From contig BRYA01000286.1 in the NCBI GenBank assembly GCA_030267965.1, positions 732-57,498 on the forward strand: a DNA stretch of 56,767 bases, in the 5' to 3' direction. The position numbers were made by a program, and so were the translations under genes. This stretch comes from Triparma columacea. Lineage: Eukaryota; Sar; Bolidophyceae; Parmales; Triparmaceae. The notes below the pieces were generated by a model that was given only the letters and a program-made list of their open reading frames with translations, did no database searches and was not told where the DNA came from. Shown one piece after another: positions 1-10,494 of the stretch (positions are counted from its first letter, which is position 1; each line of letters starts with the position of its first letter).

Positions 1-3000
1 CTCCATAAATCTCGTCAAAGTGACTTTCAATCCCTGGTGCTCCCTCAATTGCAATCTCCTCAAACTTTTCAATGATCTGCTGCCTCTTGAAGGCATCAAC
101 TTCTATCGGCACATCACTGCTTACTTTAGCCTTCCCACCTCCTACCCCTATAATATCCCAACCATCAGCGCCTCCAACACTTGCTCTCCTAATACTTGCT
201 CTCAAAGCACCGGCTAGACCACCCTCAGCTTGAGCATCGACACTTGCTCTCCTAACACTCTCTATCCTTCTAGCATCTCCATCTGATGGAATGAAGTCTA
301 CAGGTACTGTTGCTTTAAAAACATCAGTAAACCACTCTGGCTGCTCCTCTTCCCATTTAGCCCAGTTTGACTCAATCCACTTTCTTAACTCGCCTTCAAT
401 TGAGACCCAATGATGCCTTGAGCTTCCAAATACCACAATCTTCATTGCATCATTTTCTCCTTCATGGAAGTATGCCATCGACATATCCTTTGACCTCTGT
501 GTACTCCAGAAGGTATGCCAGTACTTCCTCTCGATGTTCAATAAGAAGACAGCAAAACACAGGGTAGTTATAGGTATGAAATAATTCGCAATCAATGATG
601 CAATAGTAATAGCTCTCTTATCAACATGAGGTGAAGCTAAATATATTGACACTGGTAAGCTTCCCATTGTCAAAACAAGACCGAACAACCAATAGGCTCC
701 TCCTACTTCATTAGGATGTCTATAATGTACCATTGAAGTGAAGTCAACAATGATCTTTCCGATCACTCTACAAAGAATGCTAATCACAATCTCTGTGCTA
801 CCCCCTGATGGCATCCAATACCAGAAGTCTCCCCTTAATATCTTAACCAACATGTACAGCCCAAGGTCGGCTCCAATGTAAAGAAAGGCCCAACTTCCTC
901 CCATCAACCCAAGAAGAACTATTGTTGTACATCTTATTAGAAGCATTCCTGCAGTGTAAAGCAACATTGACACAAACACTACTGTTCTCTTGCTTGCTTT
1001 TGCAGGTATATATCCATAGAAGTCTGGTGCATACTCTCTCTTAGCAGGGTCTGTGTCCCAGTCATAACTTATTGTTGCAGAGGCAAAACCTGTTGTAATT
1101 GCTGACACTGCGACAGAAAGCCATGCTGAAGTTCCAACATCTTTGCCACTTGTTACTATAGCCATAAGTTGGATGATGACTCCAGGAATTGCCTCAGCAA
1201 ACATCTCAACCACTTTCATAAGTGTCATCTCCAGCATTGGTTCACCTGCAGTCCCAACCTCTTGCTTTGTTCCAGTTGCCACCCTGTAAGCATCAACTGC
1301 AGGCTTGTACCCAAGCAAGATTGGAGTCCACTCCTTTAAAACCCTCTCCATCCCCAACTTACTATTCTGTCCCCAAACAACAAACATCTGAAGCCCAATT
1401 GAAACTACCAAACTTGCAAAAGATGCCTTAAAGTACCCATAATCCCCATCACTCCAAAACATGTATGTCACATACACATCAGTCAGCAAATCTGCCATAC
1501 TTGTAATAGCCCCAACAGTTACTCTCAGCTTCAACCCCCAAGGAACTTCCTCCAAAAGCCTGTAGCTGATTGTCTCAAGCATAGGTCTGAACCATTCATA
1601 CTCCTCATCAAGTTCCTGTAGAGCAGGGAAATTCAAGATGAAGGCATCAATAGCAGCAACTGGCTGAGTATTGATTGCCAAACTCCTTGCTAGAGACTCT
1701 CCAATCTCCTTTCCTTCCTTCTCTCCCAGTTCTGCAGCCTTACCCTCTACCTTCCTCAACTTACTCAGCTTGCTCTTGACAACAGCGCCAAGCATTGGTG
1801 TGACAAACGAGTACTTCTCTGCAGCCTGTCTCAGAACATAGTCTTTCCAAATGAATAGCCTCACTGCTTCCTCCTTTGCCATTCCCTTTTTCCTAAAACT
1901 TGATGCAACCAACAAATGCTCACCCAACAACTGCCCTTGTTGTTTAGGATCTAAACCTGCATAGTCTTGTGTAGTATCATTCACAGCATGTGAAGCAATC
2001 AGTGCGCCTCCATTGTCCAACCCAAAACTTGCTCTCCTAATACTTGCTCTAAAAGCACCTGTGAGACCCCCTTCAGCTTCAGCATCAACACTTGCTCTCC
2101 TAACACTCTCTCTTCTTCTAGCATCTCCATCTGCTGGAATAAAATGTTCTGGTACTGTTACTTTACTCACATCATTAAACCATTCTGGCTGCTCCTCTTC
2201 CCATTTTGCCCAGTTTGACTCAATCCAATTTCTTAACTCGCCTTCAATTGTGACCCATTGATTTCTTGAGCATCCAAAGACCTCAATCTTTATTTCATCA
2301 TTTTCCCCTTCAAGGAAATATGCCATAGAAAAGTCCTTTGATTTCTGCGTGCTCCAGAAGGTGTGCCAGTACTTCTTCTCAATGTTGAAAAAAAAGAATG
2401 CACTGCATAGGGTAGATATTGGTATGAAATTCTTCGCCATTGTCCATGCAATATCAATTGTCTTCTCATCTACATAAGGTGAAGCTATAAAGATTGACAC
2501 TGGTAAGCTTGCCATGGTCAACAAAAGACCAAACAACCAATAGGCCCCGCCAACTTCATTAGGATGTCTAAACTGCACCATTGAAGTGAAGTCTACAATG
2601 ATCTTTACCACCACTCTGCTAAAAATACTACTTACAATCTCTAAGTTGCCCCCCACTGGTATCCAATACCAGAAGTCTCCTCTCATTGTCTTAACCAACA
2701 AGTACAGGCCAAGGTCAGCACCAATGTAGAGAAAGGCCCAACTACCTCCAATCAACCCAAGAAGGACTATTGTTGTACACCTTATGAGAAGCATCCCTGC
2801 TGACAAGAGCAACATAGACAAAAACACTACTGTTCTCTTGCTTGCTTTTGCAGGTATATACCCATAGAAGTTCGGTGCCTTTTCTCTCAAGCCAGGGTCT
2901 GTGTCCCAGTCATAACTAATTGTTGCAGTGGCAAATCCTGTTGTAACTGCTGACATTGCAAGTGAAAGCCATGCTGAAGTTCCAACATCTTTGTCACTGG

Positions 3001-6000
3001 TTGCTATAGCCATAAATTGGATAATCACTCCAGGAATTGCCTCTGCAAACATCTCTATACATTTCATGAATGTCATCTCATACACTGGGCTAAGTCGAGC
3101 GCCAGCCTCTTGGTTTGCTCCAGTTGCCACCCTGTAGGCATCAACTGCAGGCTTGTACCCAAACAAGATTGGAATCCACTCCCGCACCACCCTTGTCATC
3201 CCCAACTTATTGTTCTGAAACCAAACAACAAGCATCTGAATGCCAATTGACGCTACCAAACTTGCCAAAGAAGCATTGAAGTACCCCCTCTGTTTTCTAT
3301 CATTCCCAAACTTGTACGTCACATACACATCAGTCAGTAAGTCAAGCATACTTGTTGCTGCTCCTACAAACACCCTTGCCTTCAAACCCCACCCAACTTC
3401 CCCCACCAACTTGTAACTGATTGTCTCCAGCATGGGCCTGAGCCAACTATACTCCAATTCAAGCTCCTGTACTGCTGGGAACTGGTGAGCCCACTCGTCC
3501 ACACCATGCCCTGCTGTTAATGTCGAGGCTAATGTCAATGCCAGACTGCTGCCAATGTCCCTCCCATCCTTCTCTTCCAAACAATCCGCTTTTCCTTCAA
3601 CCGTGGCAGCCGGTCGAAGTTTGTTCTCAATAACTGCACACAGTAACGGCTCCATGAAGCCGTACCTCTCAACCATCTCCTTCAGAGCCCTGTTAGCTTT
3701 GATGTATACCATCACAACATCCTTTTTTGGCACCTTCTCCCTTTCCCTCACTCTCAACATCAGCTCCTCTGCTATAGTCTTGCCCTCCTCTTTTGTAATC
3801 TCTGAACTGCTAAGCAAGTTGTTGAAGTAGAAGGTCGCGTCTGCTACTCTTCCTAAATGTTTTTCAACAACTTTTATTGTTGCTTTCTTACCCAGATTTC
3901 CAACATCAAGGTTTGTTACCATCTCAACCTTGGTCTCCTTGTCTCCAACCTTGGTAAATCTCATTGTTGTTGCTTCAGTAGCCTTGTGTGTTACAGATAA
4001 TAGTGCACCCTTCTCTCCTTCTTGGTGATTGGTGTTGTGTCTTTGTAGAATTGTCTCTGCAACAGGTTCAACAGTCAAGATAAATGTGTCCTCCTCTGGT
4101 CTTAATAGCTTAAAGTTGGACAAGTAATGATGGGCAAAGTGGTGCTCACTCTCAAGCTTCTCCCTTGTCCTCACAGTCATTTCAAAGTTGTAAGTCATTG
4201 TCTCGACTTTGCGCTTAATGCCTCTGCTCTTGTTTGACAAAGCCCGGCTATCAACGTTCCAAAAATAAGCAACCACCTCTTCTAGGGTTGTTCTTATGGT
4301 AACAGTGGTCTTACCCCATCCCTTCCCTCCCTCTACTGCTTTGGTCACAGAATTAGCAAAGGAAAGACTGCCAGTCTTACTTGCGCCCTCTACATCCTCC
4401 AAAGCATCGTCTAATCCTTTTATGCTTGTAACTGTGAGTCTTTGCAAACTTGCTGCTACCTGCTGTCTCTTGAGGATATCAATTTCTTTGCTCTTGTCAA
4501 ACTTCTTTCGCAGTGCTGAAGCTGATGTTAGAAGCCCTGCACCAAGCCCATTCATGATAGCAGTGGGTATTTGACTGTGGAGATTCACATGTGATTGCAG
4601 AGTTACTTTAGTCTGTGGAACTTGGCCCTTACGCTTCAATTCCTCAAACACCCAAAAGGTATGTACAGAAGCTACAATGTTACCAGGCTTGACAGGATGC
4701 GTCTTCTGTAAGTCCTCTGTGCTCTTTACATCAATCCACACTATGTCTTTGCCCTCTACAGTCACCTTTTGCCAGGTGACTTTAGTTCTGAATTCACGCA
4801 AAGCAAATCCAGGAATGCCGAGATTCCTAGTTGTGAAATAGTACAGAGTGTGACTGTTGGCCTTCTTCACTGTCATTTCAACTATCCCGTACTTTCTAAG
4901 ATTATTCATATTTTCACGGCTGTTAAGAGTCATAATCGCATGTGCTGCGCACTCTTCTACACTAGCATCCACCACAGTAATTGCCACACCGCTCCCAAGA
5001 CTCTCACCATCAACATGAACTCCCTTCATCTCAATCTTTTCGTCAGGACTTTTGAGAGCATATGTTCTCACACTTTCTTTGCACTTCATGTATAAATCCT
5101 TCCCCTTACTGATTGCATCCTCCTCCTCCTCTGTATAATCTTGAGGCTCATTCTTGATGATGTTAGCAAGAGAGACCAGTGCAGCTTTATCTATTTCTTC
5201 GTCCTGTTTGAAGGAGTCCCTGAGAGCTGCTATTGTGCTTAGTGCTTGTGGAATTGTTCTATCGACAACTTTTACTGGAATATGCCCCCCTGCATCCATA
5301 AATTGGGTCAATGTAAGTTTACATTGGTGAACACCATTATGATCCTTAATGTTCTTGGCATTGAGAATTCCACTTGTTGTAGCTTTCACAAGCTTTCCTA
5401 GATTTCCCCCATAGTCTACCTGCTCTTTAGCTGGGACAAAGGCTGCAGACATCGTGTTGTCATGCTGTACTTTTTGCCATACATATCTCATCACAAACTC
5501 TCTTTTGTGAAGAGGGAAGCGAAGTTTCTTGACTGTTGCAAACAGCTTCTCATTTACCCTTCCCTTGCCACCCTTCCTCATCTCCAGCCTTGCAGGGTCC
5601 CCTTTCTTTGTGCTCTTAAGCATCCTCTCCCTGCTGCAGAACTCAAAGAACCAAGCAGCTGCTTCCTCAGCTGAGCAGTCAGCAACACACTCTGCTCTTC
5701 CAAAAGCGAGTGTCTTTTTTCCTTTCTCCTGCTGCTTGTACTTGTTCTGCATCTTCACTCCCTCATAAGGTGACTTGAGAGGCTTCCACCCTCCTTCATC
5801 CTCCCCACCAAAGAGCTCCTCCAACTCCCCAAACACCCTCTTTTGGTCCTCCTCCAACTCAACGCCCTCCCTCATCCTCTCCACCAAGGCCCCCCTGACC
5901 TCAGCATCAACTTTCTTCCCGTTCCTCTTGAACTTCTTCTGCAACCTGTTGGCCTCAACAAGCTGATTCTTTGCAAGGTAGTCAATAGCATTGTCCATCA

Positions 6001-7453
6001 GTGTCTTTTGAAGGCCTTTGAAATGCAGATCAACTGTCTGAACACGTGTCACCCTACAGACATTTGGAGCAATCTCATTGAAGAAGTAGACACCTGTAGT
6101 CTCTGCTAGCACAAACCCTTCCTTACTGAAGTCCTTGAAGCCTCCTCCTGGGTACTCTGTCAGCGGCACAAAAGCCAACATGTATGAAGTCCGGCCATTC
6201 TCAAGTTTGACCTCCTTCCACACAAACCAATTCTCGAAGAGTCGATTGGTGGTGGCAGGGGCCTTCTTGCCTGCATGATAATGCGTGCTTCTAGTCCCAT
6301 CGACATCCTTCCTGATTGTCCTTGGCAAGTTCCCTTCTTTTTGGTAGTGTTTTAACGACTTCTCAAATGTGTCAAGCAGAAATTGCTCTGCCAAAACACC
6401 CTTTGCTGACTTGTCCACAGTGACCCCAAAGGCTGCCCACACATTGTCCTCCTCTCTCCACAGGAACTTGTCTATGCCCTCCTTCAGTGTCCCCTTGACT
6501 CTTTTTCCCTTTGTGTGAAGTTCCTTCTCCAGCTTCCCAACCCCCTCCAACATTTCCTCCTCCTCTCTTGTCAGAGGCGGTGCCCTTGGCATGACCTCCT
6601 CCACAAAGTGTCTTTTCCTCCTCTCATCAATGACAGCAGGCTGTCTGAACTCATCCATTACATCATTGAGAATTCCCTTCAATGAGGTATAGGCAGACTT
6701 GGTGTCGCTTTTCCCGTCACTTTTGAAACTAGATCCACTCTTGAAAATAGGGCGCACACTCTTCTTTGTGCTAATGCCAACTTCCGATTTTGTCTCTGTT
6801 AGGGTTACTCTCTCCTCTGCCTTAAGAGTTCCCACCATGGTGACTGCAGTTTGCCCAAACTCAAAGTCAGTGAAGCTGAGCTGCCCCTTAATGACACCTC
6901 GGTGGACAGTCTTGGTCTTTATTGACGCTAGAATCTCGACAAGCTTTGCAGTTGCCTCATCAGAAAGTTCATCCTCATCAAGGGGTGCCAATTCCATAAT
7001 GTTAGTCGATTCGCTGGAAGAGATGACACTGATGTCTAGTAGAAATTCGACAAACTTATTCCCGCTGCCGTTGTGCTGCCAGTAGACAAGTCTGCGAATG
7101 ACTCCTTCCTTTTCGTCATACTCCTGGAGGGTCTTCCTTCGGAACTTGCCCTGCTCACAATCGGTGAGGAGAAAGTCAATGATCTTGTCTCGCTCGTCGT
7201 GGAAGACATCAGCGATCTTAATAACCTTTACATCGATGCCGGTAGAGTTGTCTATGAGGCCTTCAATGGCTCCTCGGTCATCCAGAAACTTCACAAGTTT
7301 ACCTTGTTCGGGGCCAAGGGCTGCATAATCGATATCTACGGGACCGCGTATTGCGGAGGGTGTGTGATTGGGGCCTGAGGGGGGCTCGGAGGCATAGTTG
7401 GTCTCGCCGGCGTCATTCACGACTCCCGCATATGCTTCAACCTCGCCCTCCAT
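1..7453 (-). CDS. Giant START-domain / multi-pass membrane protein (3' end outside window)
   Basis: One reading frame stays open for 2,484 codons from the ATG at 7453 to the left edge, with no stop and no intron. Approximate layout by residue: an N-terminal region of unknown fold (1-320); four START/SRPBCC-like segments (about 325-500, 580-765, 810-985 and 1045-1225), recognisable by an ayFWxxxSR-type helix motif and paired W/Y-rich strands; then two tandem copies of a roughly 618-residue multi-pass membrane module (about 1205-1830 and 1830 to the edge). Both copies contain FYGYIPAKASKRTVVF, a GGSWAFLYIGADLGLY helix and RGDFWYW, and each ends in an RRASV-type basic tail. START domains bind lipids or sterols, so a lipid-sensing or transfer role at a membrane is inferred. 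No enzyme motif is seen. Codon use favours A/T third positions more than AP1G1 does. No in-frame ATG was found just upstream, but the start is not proven. Confidence 0.85.
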   Translation of the reverse strand, partial: MEGEVEAYAGVVNDAGETNYASEPPSGPNHTPSAIRGPVDIDYAALGPEQGKLVKFLDDRGAIEGLIDNSTGIDVKVIKIADVFHDERDKIIDFLLTDCEQGKFRRKTLQEYDEKEGVIRRLVYWQHNGSGNKFVEFLLDISVISSSESTNIMELAPLDEDELSDEATAKLVEILASIKTKTVHRGVIKGQLSFTDFEFGQTAVTMVGTLKAEERVTLTETKSEVGISTKKSVRPIFKSGSSFKSDGKSDTKSAYTSLKGILNDVMDEFRQPAVIDERRKRHFVEEVMPRAPPLTREEEEMLEGVGKLEKELHTKGKRVKGTLKEGIDKFLWREEDNVWAAFGVTVDKSAKGVLAEQFLLDTFEKSLKHYQKEGNLPRTIRKDVDGTRSTHYHAGKKAPATTNRLFENWFVWKEVKLENGRTSYMLAFVPLTEYPGGGFKDFSKEGFVLAETTGVYFFNEIAPNVCRVTRVQTVDLHFKGLQKTLMDNAIDYLAKNQLVEANRLQKKFKRNGKKVDAEVRGALVERMREGVELEEDQKRVFGELEELFGGEDEGGWKPLKSPYEGVKMQNKYKQQEKGKKTLAFGRAECVADCSAEEAAAWFFEFCSRERMLKSTKKGDPARLEMRKGGKGRVNEKLFATVKKLRFPLHKREFVMRYVWQKVQHDNTMSAAFVPAKEQVDYGGNLGKLVKATTSGILNAKNIKDHNGVHQCKLTLTQFMDAGGHIPVKVVDRTIPQALSTIAALRDSFKQDEEIDKAALVSLANIIKNEPQDYTEEEEDAISKGKDLYMKCKESVRTYALKSPDEKIEMKGVHVDGESLGSGVAITVVDASVEECAAHAIMTLNSRENMNNLRKYGIVEMTVKKANSHTLYYFTTRNLGIPGFALREFRTKVTWQKVTVEGKDIVWIDVKSTEDLQKTHPVKPGNIVASVHTFWVFEELKRKGQVPQTKVTLQSHVNLHSQIPTAIMNGLGAGLLTSASALRKKFDKSKEIDILKRQQVAASLQRLTVTSIKGLDDALEDVEGASKTGSLSFANSVTKAVEGGKGWGKTTVTIRTTLEEVVAYFWNVDSRALSNKSRGIKRKVETMTYNFEMTVRTREKLESEHHFAHHYLSNFKLLRPEEDTFILTVEPVAETILQRHNTNHQEGEKGALLSVTHKATEATTMRFTKVGDKETKVEMVTNLDVGNLGKKATIKVVEKHLGRVADATFYFNNLLSSSEITKEEGKTIAEELMLRVREREKVPKKDVVMVYIKANRALKEMVERYGFMEPLLCAVIENKLRPAATVEGKADCLEEKDGRDIGSSLALTLASTLTAGHGVDEWAHQFPAVQELELEYSWLRPMLETISYKLVGEVGWGLKARVFVGAATSMLDLLTDVYVTYKFGNDRKQRGYFNASLASLVASIGIQMLVVWFQNNKLGMTRVVREWIPILFGYKPAVDAYRVATGANQEAGARLSPVYEMTFMKCIEMFAEAIPGVIIQFMAIATSDKDVGTSAWLSLAMSAVTTGFATATISYDWDTDPGLREKAPNFYGYIPAKASKRTVVFLSMLLLSAGMLLIRCTTIVLLGLIGGSWAFLYIGADLGLYLLVKTMRGDFWYWIPVGGNLEIVSSIFSRVVVKIIVDFTSMVQFRHPNEVGGAYWLFGLLLTMASLPVSIFIASPYVDEKTIDIAWTMAKNFIPISTLCSAFFFFNIEKKYWHTFWSTQKSKDFSMAYFLEGENDEIKIEVFGCSRNQWVTIEGELRNWIESNWAKWEEEQPEWFNDVSKVTVPEHFIPADGDARRRESVRRASVDAEAEGGLTGAFRASIRRASFGLDNGGALIASHAVNDTTQDYAGLDPKQQGQLLGEHLLVASSFRKKGMAKEEAVRLFIWKDYVLRQAAEKYSFVTPMLGAVVKSKLSKLRKVEGKAAELGEKEGKEIGESLARSLAINTQPVAAIDAFILNFPALQELDEEYEWFRPMLETISYRLLEEVPWGLKLRVTVGAITSMADLLTDVYVTYMFWSDGDYGYFKASFASLVVSIGLQMFVVWGQNSKLGMERVLKEWTPILLGYKPAVDAYRVATGTKQEVGTAGEPMLEMTLMKVVEMFAEAIPGVIIQLMAIVTSGKDVGTSAWLSVAVSAITTGFASATISYDWDTDPAKREYAPDFYGYIPAKASKRTVVFVSMLLYTAGMLLIRCTTIVLLGLMGGSWAFLYIGADLGLYMLVKILRGDFWYWMPSGGSTEIVISILCRVIGKIIVDFTSMVHYRHPNEVGGAYWLFGLVLTMGSLPVSIYLASPHVDKRAITIASLIANYFIPITTLCFAVFLLNIERKYWHTFWSTQRSKDMSMAYFHEGENDAMKIVVFGSSRHHWVSIEGELRKWIESNWAKWEEEQPEWFTDVFKATVPVDFIPSDGDARRIESVRRASVDAQAEGGLAGALRASIRRASVGGADGWDIIGVGGGKAKVSSDVPIEVDAFKRQQIIEKFEEIAIEGAPGIESHFDEIYG

Positions 7454-8465
7454 GAAGATCTTGATGGGGTGCTGAAAATCATGCGTTCGCGATCGACGTG
7501 CGTTAAAAAATGAGGCGGAGCGGCGTTTTTTGGTGTGAGTAAAGATATCGTAAATTGGCATACTCGTATAGTGGTTCATTATTGCGCGTTTTTATCTTTT
7601 CCAAAATCACCCAATCTGTTCAAGTGCCCAACGCCAGTCCTCATCAGGAAGGCAAGTTGCAGGGTGGGGGCAGGCCTCATCATCACGATCAGGCCCACAT
7701 AACCCCTCGATATACCGCTCCGATCCAATGTAAAGCCTTTTCGTCCCTCTCTTCACATTCTCACCTTCCAAATGAGAACCAAATTGCTTGTGCTCACGAC
7801 GTTGGCCGGGAGTGGTGTGAGCTAATATTATGCTTCAGTCAACACTTAAAGCCGTCAAACTCTGTTTTCTGAGTGTTGTGTAGTATTGTCGATCTTTTTG
7901 TTGAAACGAATATGACAATGCGATGTAAATGAGGTTAATGTATTCAGAAATTGTTTTGAGGTGTTTCTTGAAAGTTTAATAATTCACCTTGAACTTCGTC
8001 TATGCCTCTATATCTTCGTGTTTCCAGTCCTACGATCGGCTTTTGTTCCCGGATTGCCATTTCAAGTACGCTATAACTTCCCAATAACAAAATTATATCT
8101 ATATGCTGCACCCTTCCTCCTTCTCAATCCCTCAAATCGACCCAAAGAGTCGCGCACGGACCCTATATACACAGCCTTCCTCTCAAACGTTGGCCAAGGC
8201 AACACAATTTGCCGCCCATCCTTCCCATCCTCACAACATAAAACCAGCCAGCAAGTTCGTAGCATCGACTCGCCCTTGGTACTGTCGCCTCACCCTATCC
8301 CTAATGCGCAAACGTTGCCCAGCATAATAGGATAGAACTGGACATTTTTTATAAAACAGAAACGCCTTTTCCGTACAATCACCAAGCAACCAACCTGATC
8401 CGTTGCAGCCTAAACTACACTTTTTCAAACCTTACCCTGCATACGCCTGGTCTCACGTCAATCAA
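7454..8465. other. Intergenic, no gene seen
   Basis: This 1.0-kb stretch lies upstream of the leftmost giant gene and downstream of the nucleotidyltransferase gene. Short open frames occur on both strands but none shows family motifs, a splice structure or coding-like composition. It must hold the promoter of the leftward gene; no specific element could be recognised. Confidence 0.5.
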
Positions 8466-9938
8466 CTAACTGGCACTCCCCCCCCTGTCCTTCGTGCCCT
8501 CTCTAATCTCTGTTGAGCTAACATCGCACCAGAACTCCTCCTTGGTCAGCCACCTGCTCAGCCCCATGTCATCCCGGTACTCATTCTCCGTGATTTCCCC
8601 CCTCGGGCACACCACGAAGCTCACCCCGCCTCTTCTCCACCCCTCCAGCACATCCTTCATTTCCTCTTCGCTCCCGTAATACTTTTTATCCACTACTCTC
8701 ACAAACGTGTCGCTCCCGACCACGAAAGTGATCCTCTCCGCCCCCAGCTCCTTCAGCGCCCTCACCTTCCCCGCGAACGTCGGTTCCGCCGTGCACATCA
8801 GCTTAATCCTCCCTTTCCTCTCTCCCCCCCTCTCATCAAGCAGCTTCCCAAACTCCTCAACCCTATACCCCAAGTCCTCCACCGCGACTGGGGGCTTGTC
8901 GACGTTTGTTAAACTTAGCTCGAAAACCGTCCCCCCCTTCCCCTCCCCCCCCGCCCCTGCCATCTCCAGATGTCCTACGTGCATTGGGTTGAAGCTCCCT
9001 GGCACCACGGTGACGTCCTTTCCTAGCCCCCCTTCCCCCAAGGCCGCCGGGTACGGCCAGAGCATCCCTATCCTTTCCTTTCCCCCCGCTACTAGCTTGT
9101 GGACCCTCCCGATCCCCTCAATCAAGCCAACCTCAAACGCCCCGGACTTGTCCTCTACCTCGTCCTTGATGCCCCTCATTACTTCAGTGACCTCCTTGAC
9201 CAGGTCGTCCACCTCCCTGCTCTGTTCCGCCCTATCCTCCCCTTTAAGCAGCCTCTCGAACCCAAGGGATTTGCCGGAGCCTGACACGCCGACGCAGACA
9301 ACCTTGTGAGAACGGCCGGGACGCTCGGAGGACTTGCTGTATATTACAGACGTCGCAATGCCGACGGGGGTGGAGGGGCTCATATAGGATTCTGGGTCGT
9401 TGTGGTGGTGTGGGGTGGGGTTGGAAGTTATAAGGCATTCCAAGTGGGTAAGGGTGTGAGTAGGGGTGTGGGTTGGGGTGTGGGAAGGGGCATGGGGTGT
9501 ATGGTAGAGGTGTAGGGAGTGTTTGCGTACTGTTGTTGGCTACATCACAACACATACACTTCTAAAGTCATCCCCCACGGACCCCAAAGGAAGACATCAA
9601 GTGCGGGATCAAGTGCGGGATCAAGTCTCACCTCTTGAACTCATTTCCATACCCTCCCATGCCGCATTTTTTACGCCCTTTTTAGTTGTTACCTTTCCAT
9701 CGTCATCTTGATACCTTTGACTGCTCTGAAAACTATAAGGAACATGAATTTTATTGAGCCATTCCGATGCTCCTCCTTCTGAGATTGCTGTATTACAATA
9801 ACCAAGGCCACCACCACCCATAAGGATGTAGGTTATAGACTGACGAGGGGATGTTGAGAACATACGAGTTGTTGATACGGCAGATATACGAAGGAGAGAG
9901 AGTAATCTCATGGACAAAAGTATGGGACAAAGTATCAT
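8466..9938 (-). CDS. CinA C-terminal domain fused to cytidylyltransferase-like (NMNAT-type) domain
   Basis: Two exons, 9938-9632 and 9391-8466, with a 240-nt GTGAGA...CCCAG intron; phase closes to 410 aa. Exon 1 starts MILCPILLSMRLLSLLRISAV and then has an STTRMFSTSPRQ stretch typical of a mitochondrial presequence (alternative ATG at 9911). A CinA-C glycine loop (MGGGGLGYCN) follows, and HVPYS matches the family. The intron join gives SYMSPSTPVGIATSV, the CinA 'GiaTt' strand. From about residue 236 the nucleotidyltransferase domain shows GSFNPMHVGH (nucleotide-binding HxGH), FVVGSDTF and SSTEIR near residue 395. Proteins with this domain pair resemble the yeast POF1-like group and may process nicotinamide nucleotides; substrate and location are inference. 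The central CinA helices look shorter than usual. Confidence 0.8.
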
Positions 9939-10494
9939 GGAGTCCGAATGGAGGCCTTTGTCAGTGAAGGTCTTTCTCAGATCTTCCCGACGGTTTTTTC
10001 TGATTTCTTTTTCACTTCCAGCTGCCCCGTGATTATGGGAAGCAGTATCCCACAAAAGAACCAAAACCGTCTGAGGTCAAGGTATTTTAGCAGACAAAAT
10101 TTGGTTTCCTCAAGGAAAAGGCGACTTGGAGATGTATCTAGCCTTCGGTCGCACTACTCCTTTTGATCGATGATCGTTGGTTTATTAAGTGTCCGTAAAA
10201 CCTCCAAAACAAATTCAATCAAAAATATCCACTCTTCTTTCTTCAACCCATCAAACTGTGGGTTCCTCGGGTTCCTCTGGTACCCTTTTTCATATCTTTC
10301 TCTCTCACTCTAAAATGTGAGTATCGTCATGTGACTTACTAGCAACGCAAACAAATATTACTTATACCCCCGTATGCCCCCTTTTAACTCAATTTTACTT
10401 TCATAACAAATGTTTTTTAATAACCTAATTCTTTCCCTGTCGGGAACTCCTTGACACTCCTCCTTTCTTTCACTCTCAGACACTCTACGATATC
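9939..10494. other. Divergent intergenic spacer
   Basis: A 556-bp spacer lies between two divergently transcribed genes. The minus-strand frame stays open upstream of the nucleotidyltransferase start as far as about 10064, so a longer N terminus cannot be excluded. The right half is pyrimidine-rich and AT-richer. No RNA gene is seen. Confidence 0.5.

Noticed and set aside
1..4600. Set of 60-90 codon plus-strand frames
   Set aside because: All are antisense to the continuous minus-strand frame and start with non-ATG codons in several cases.
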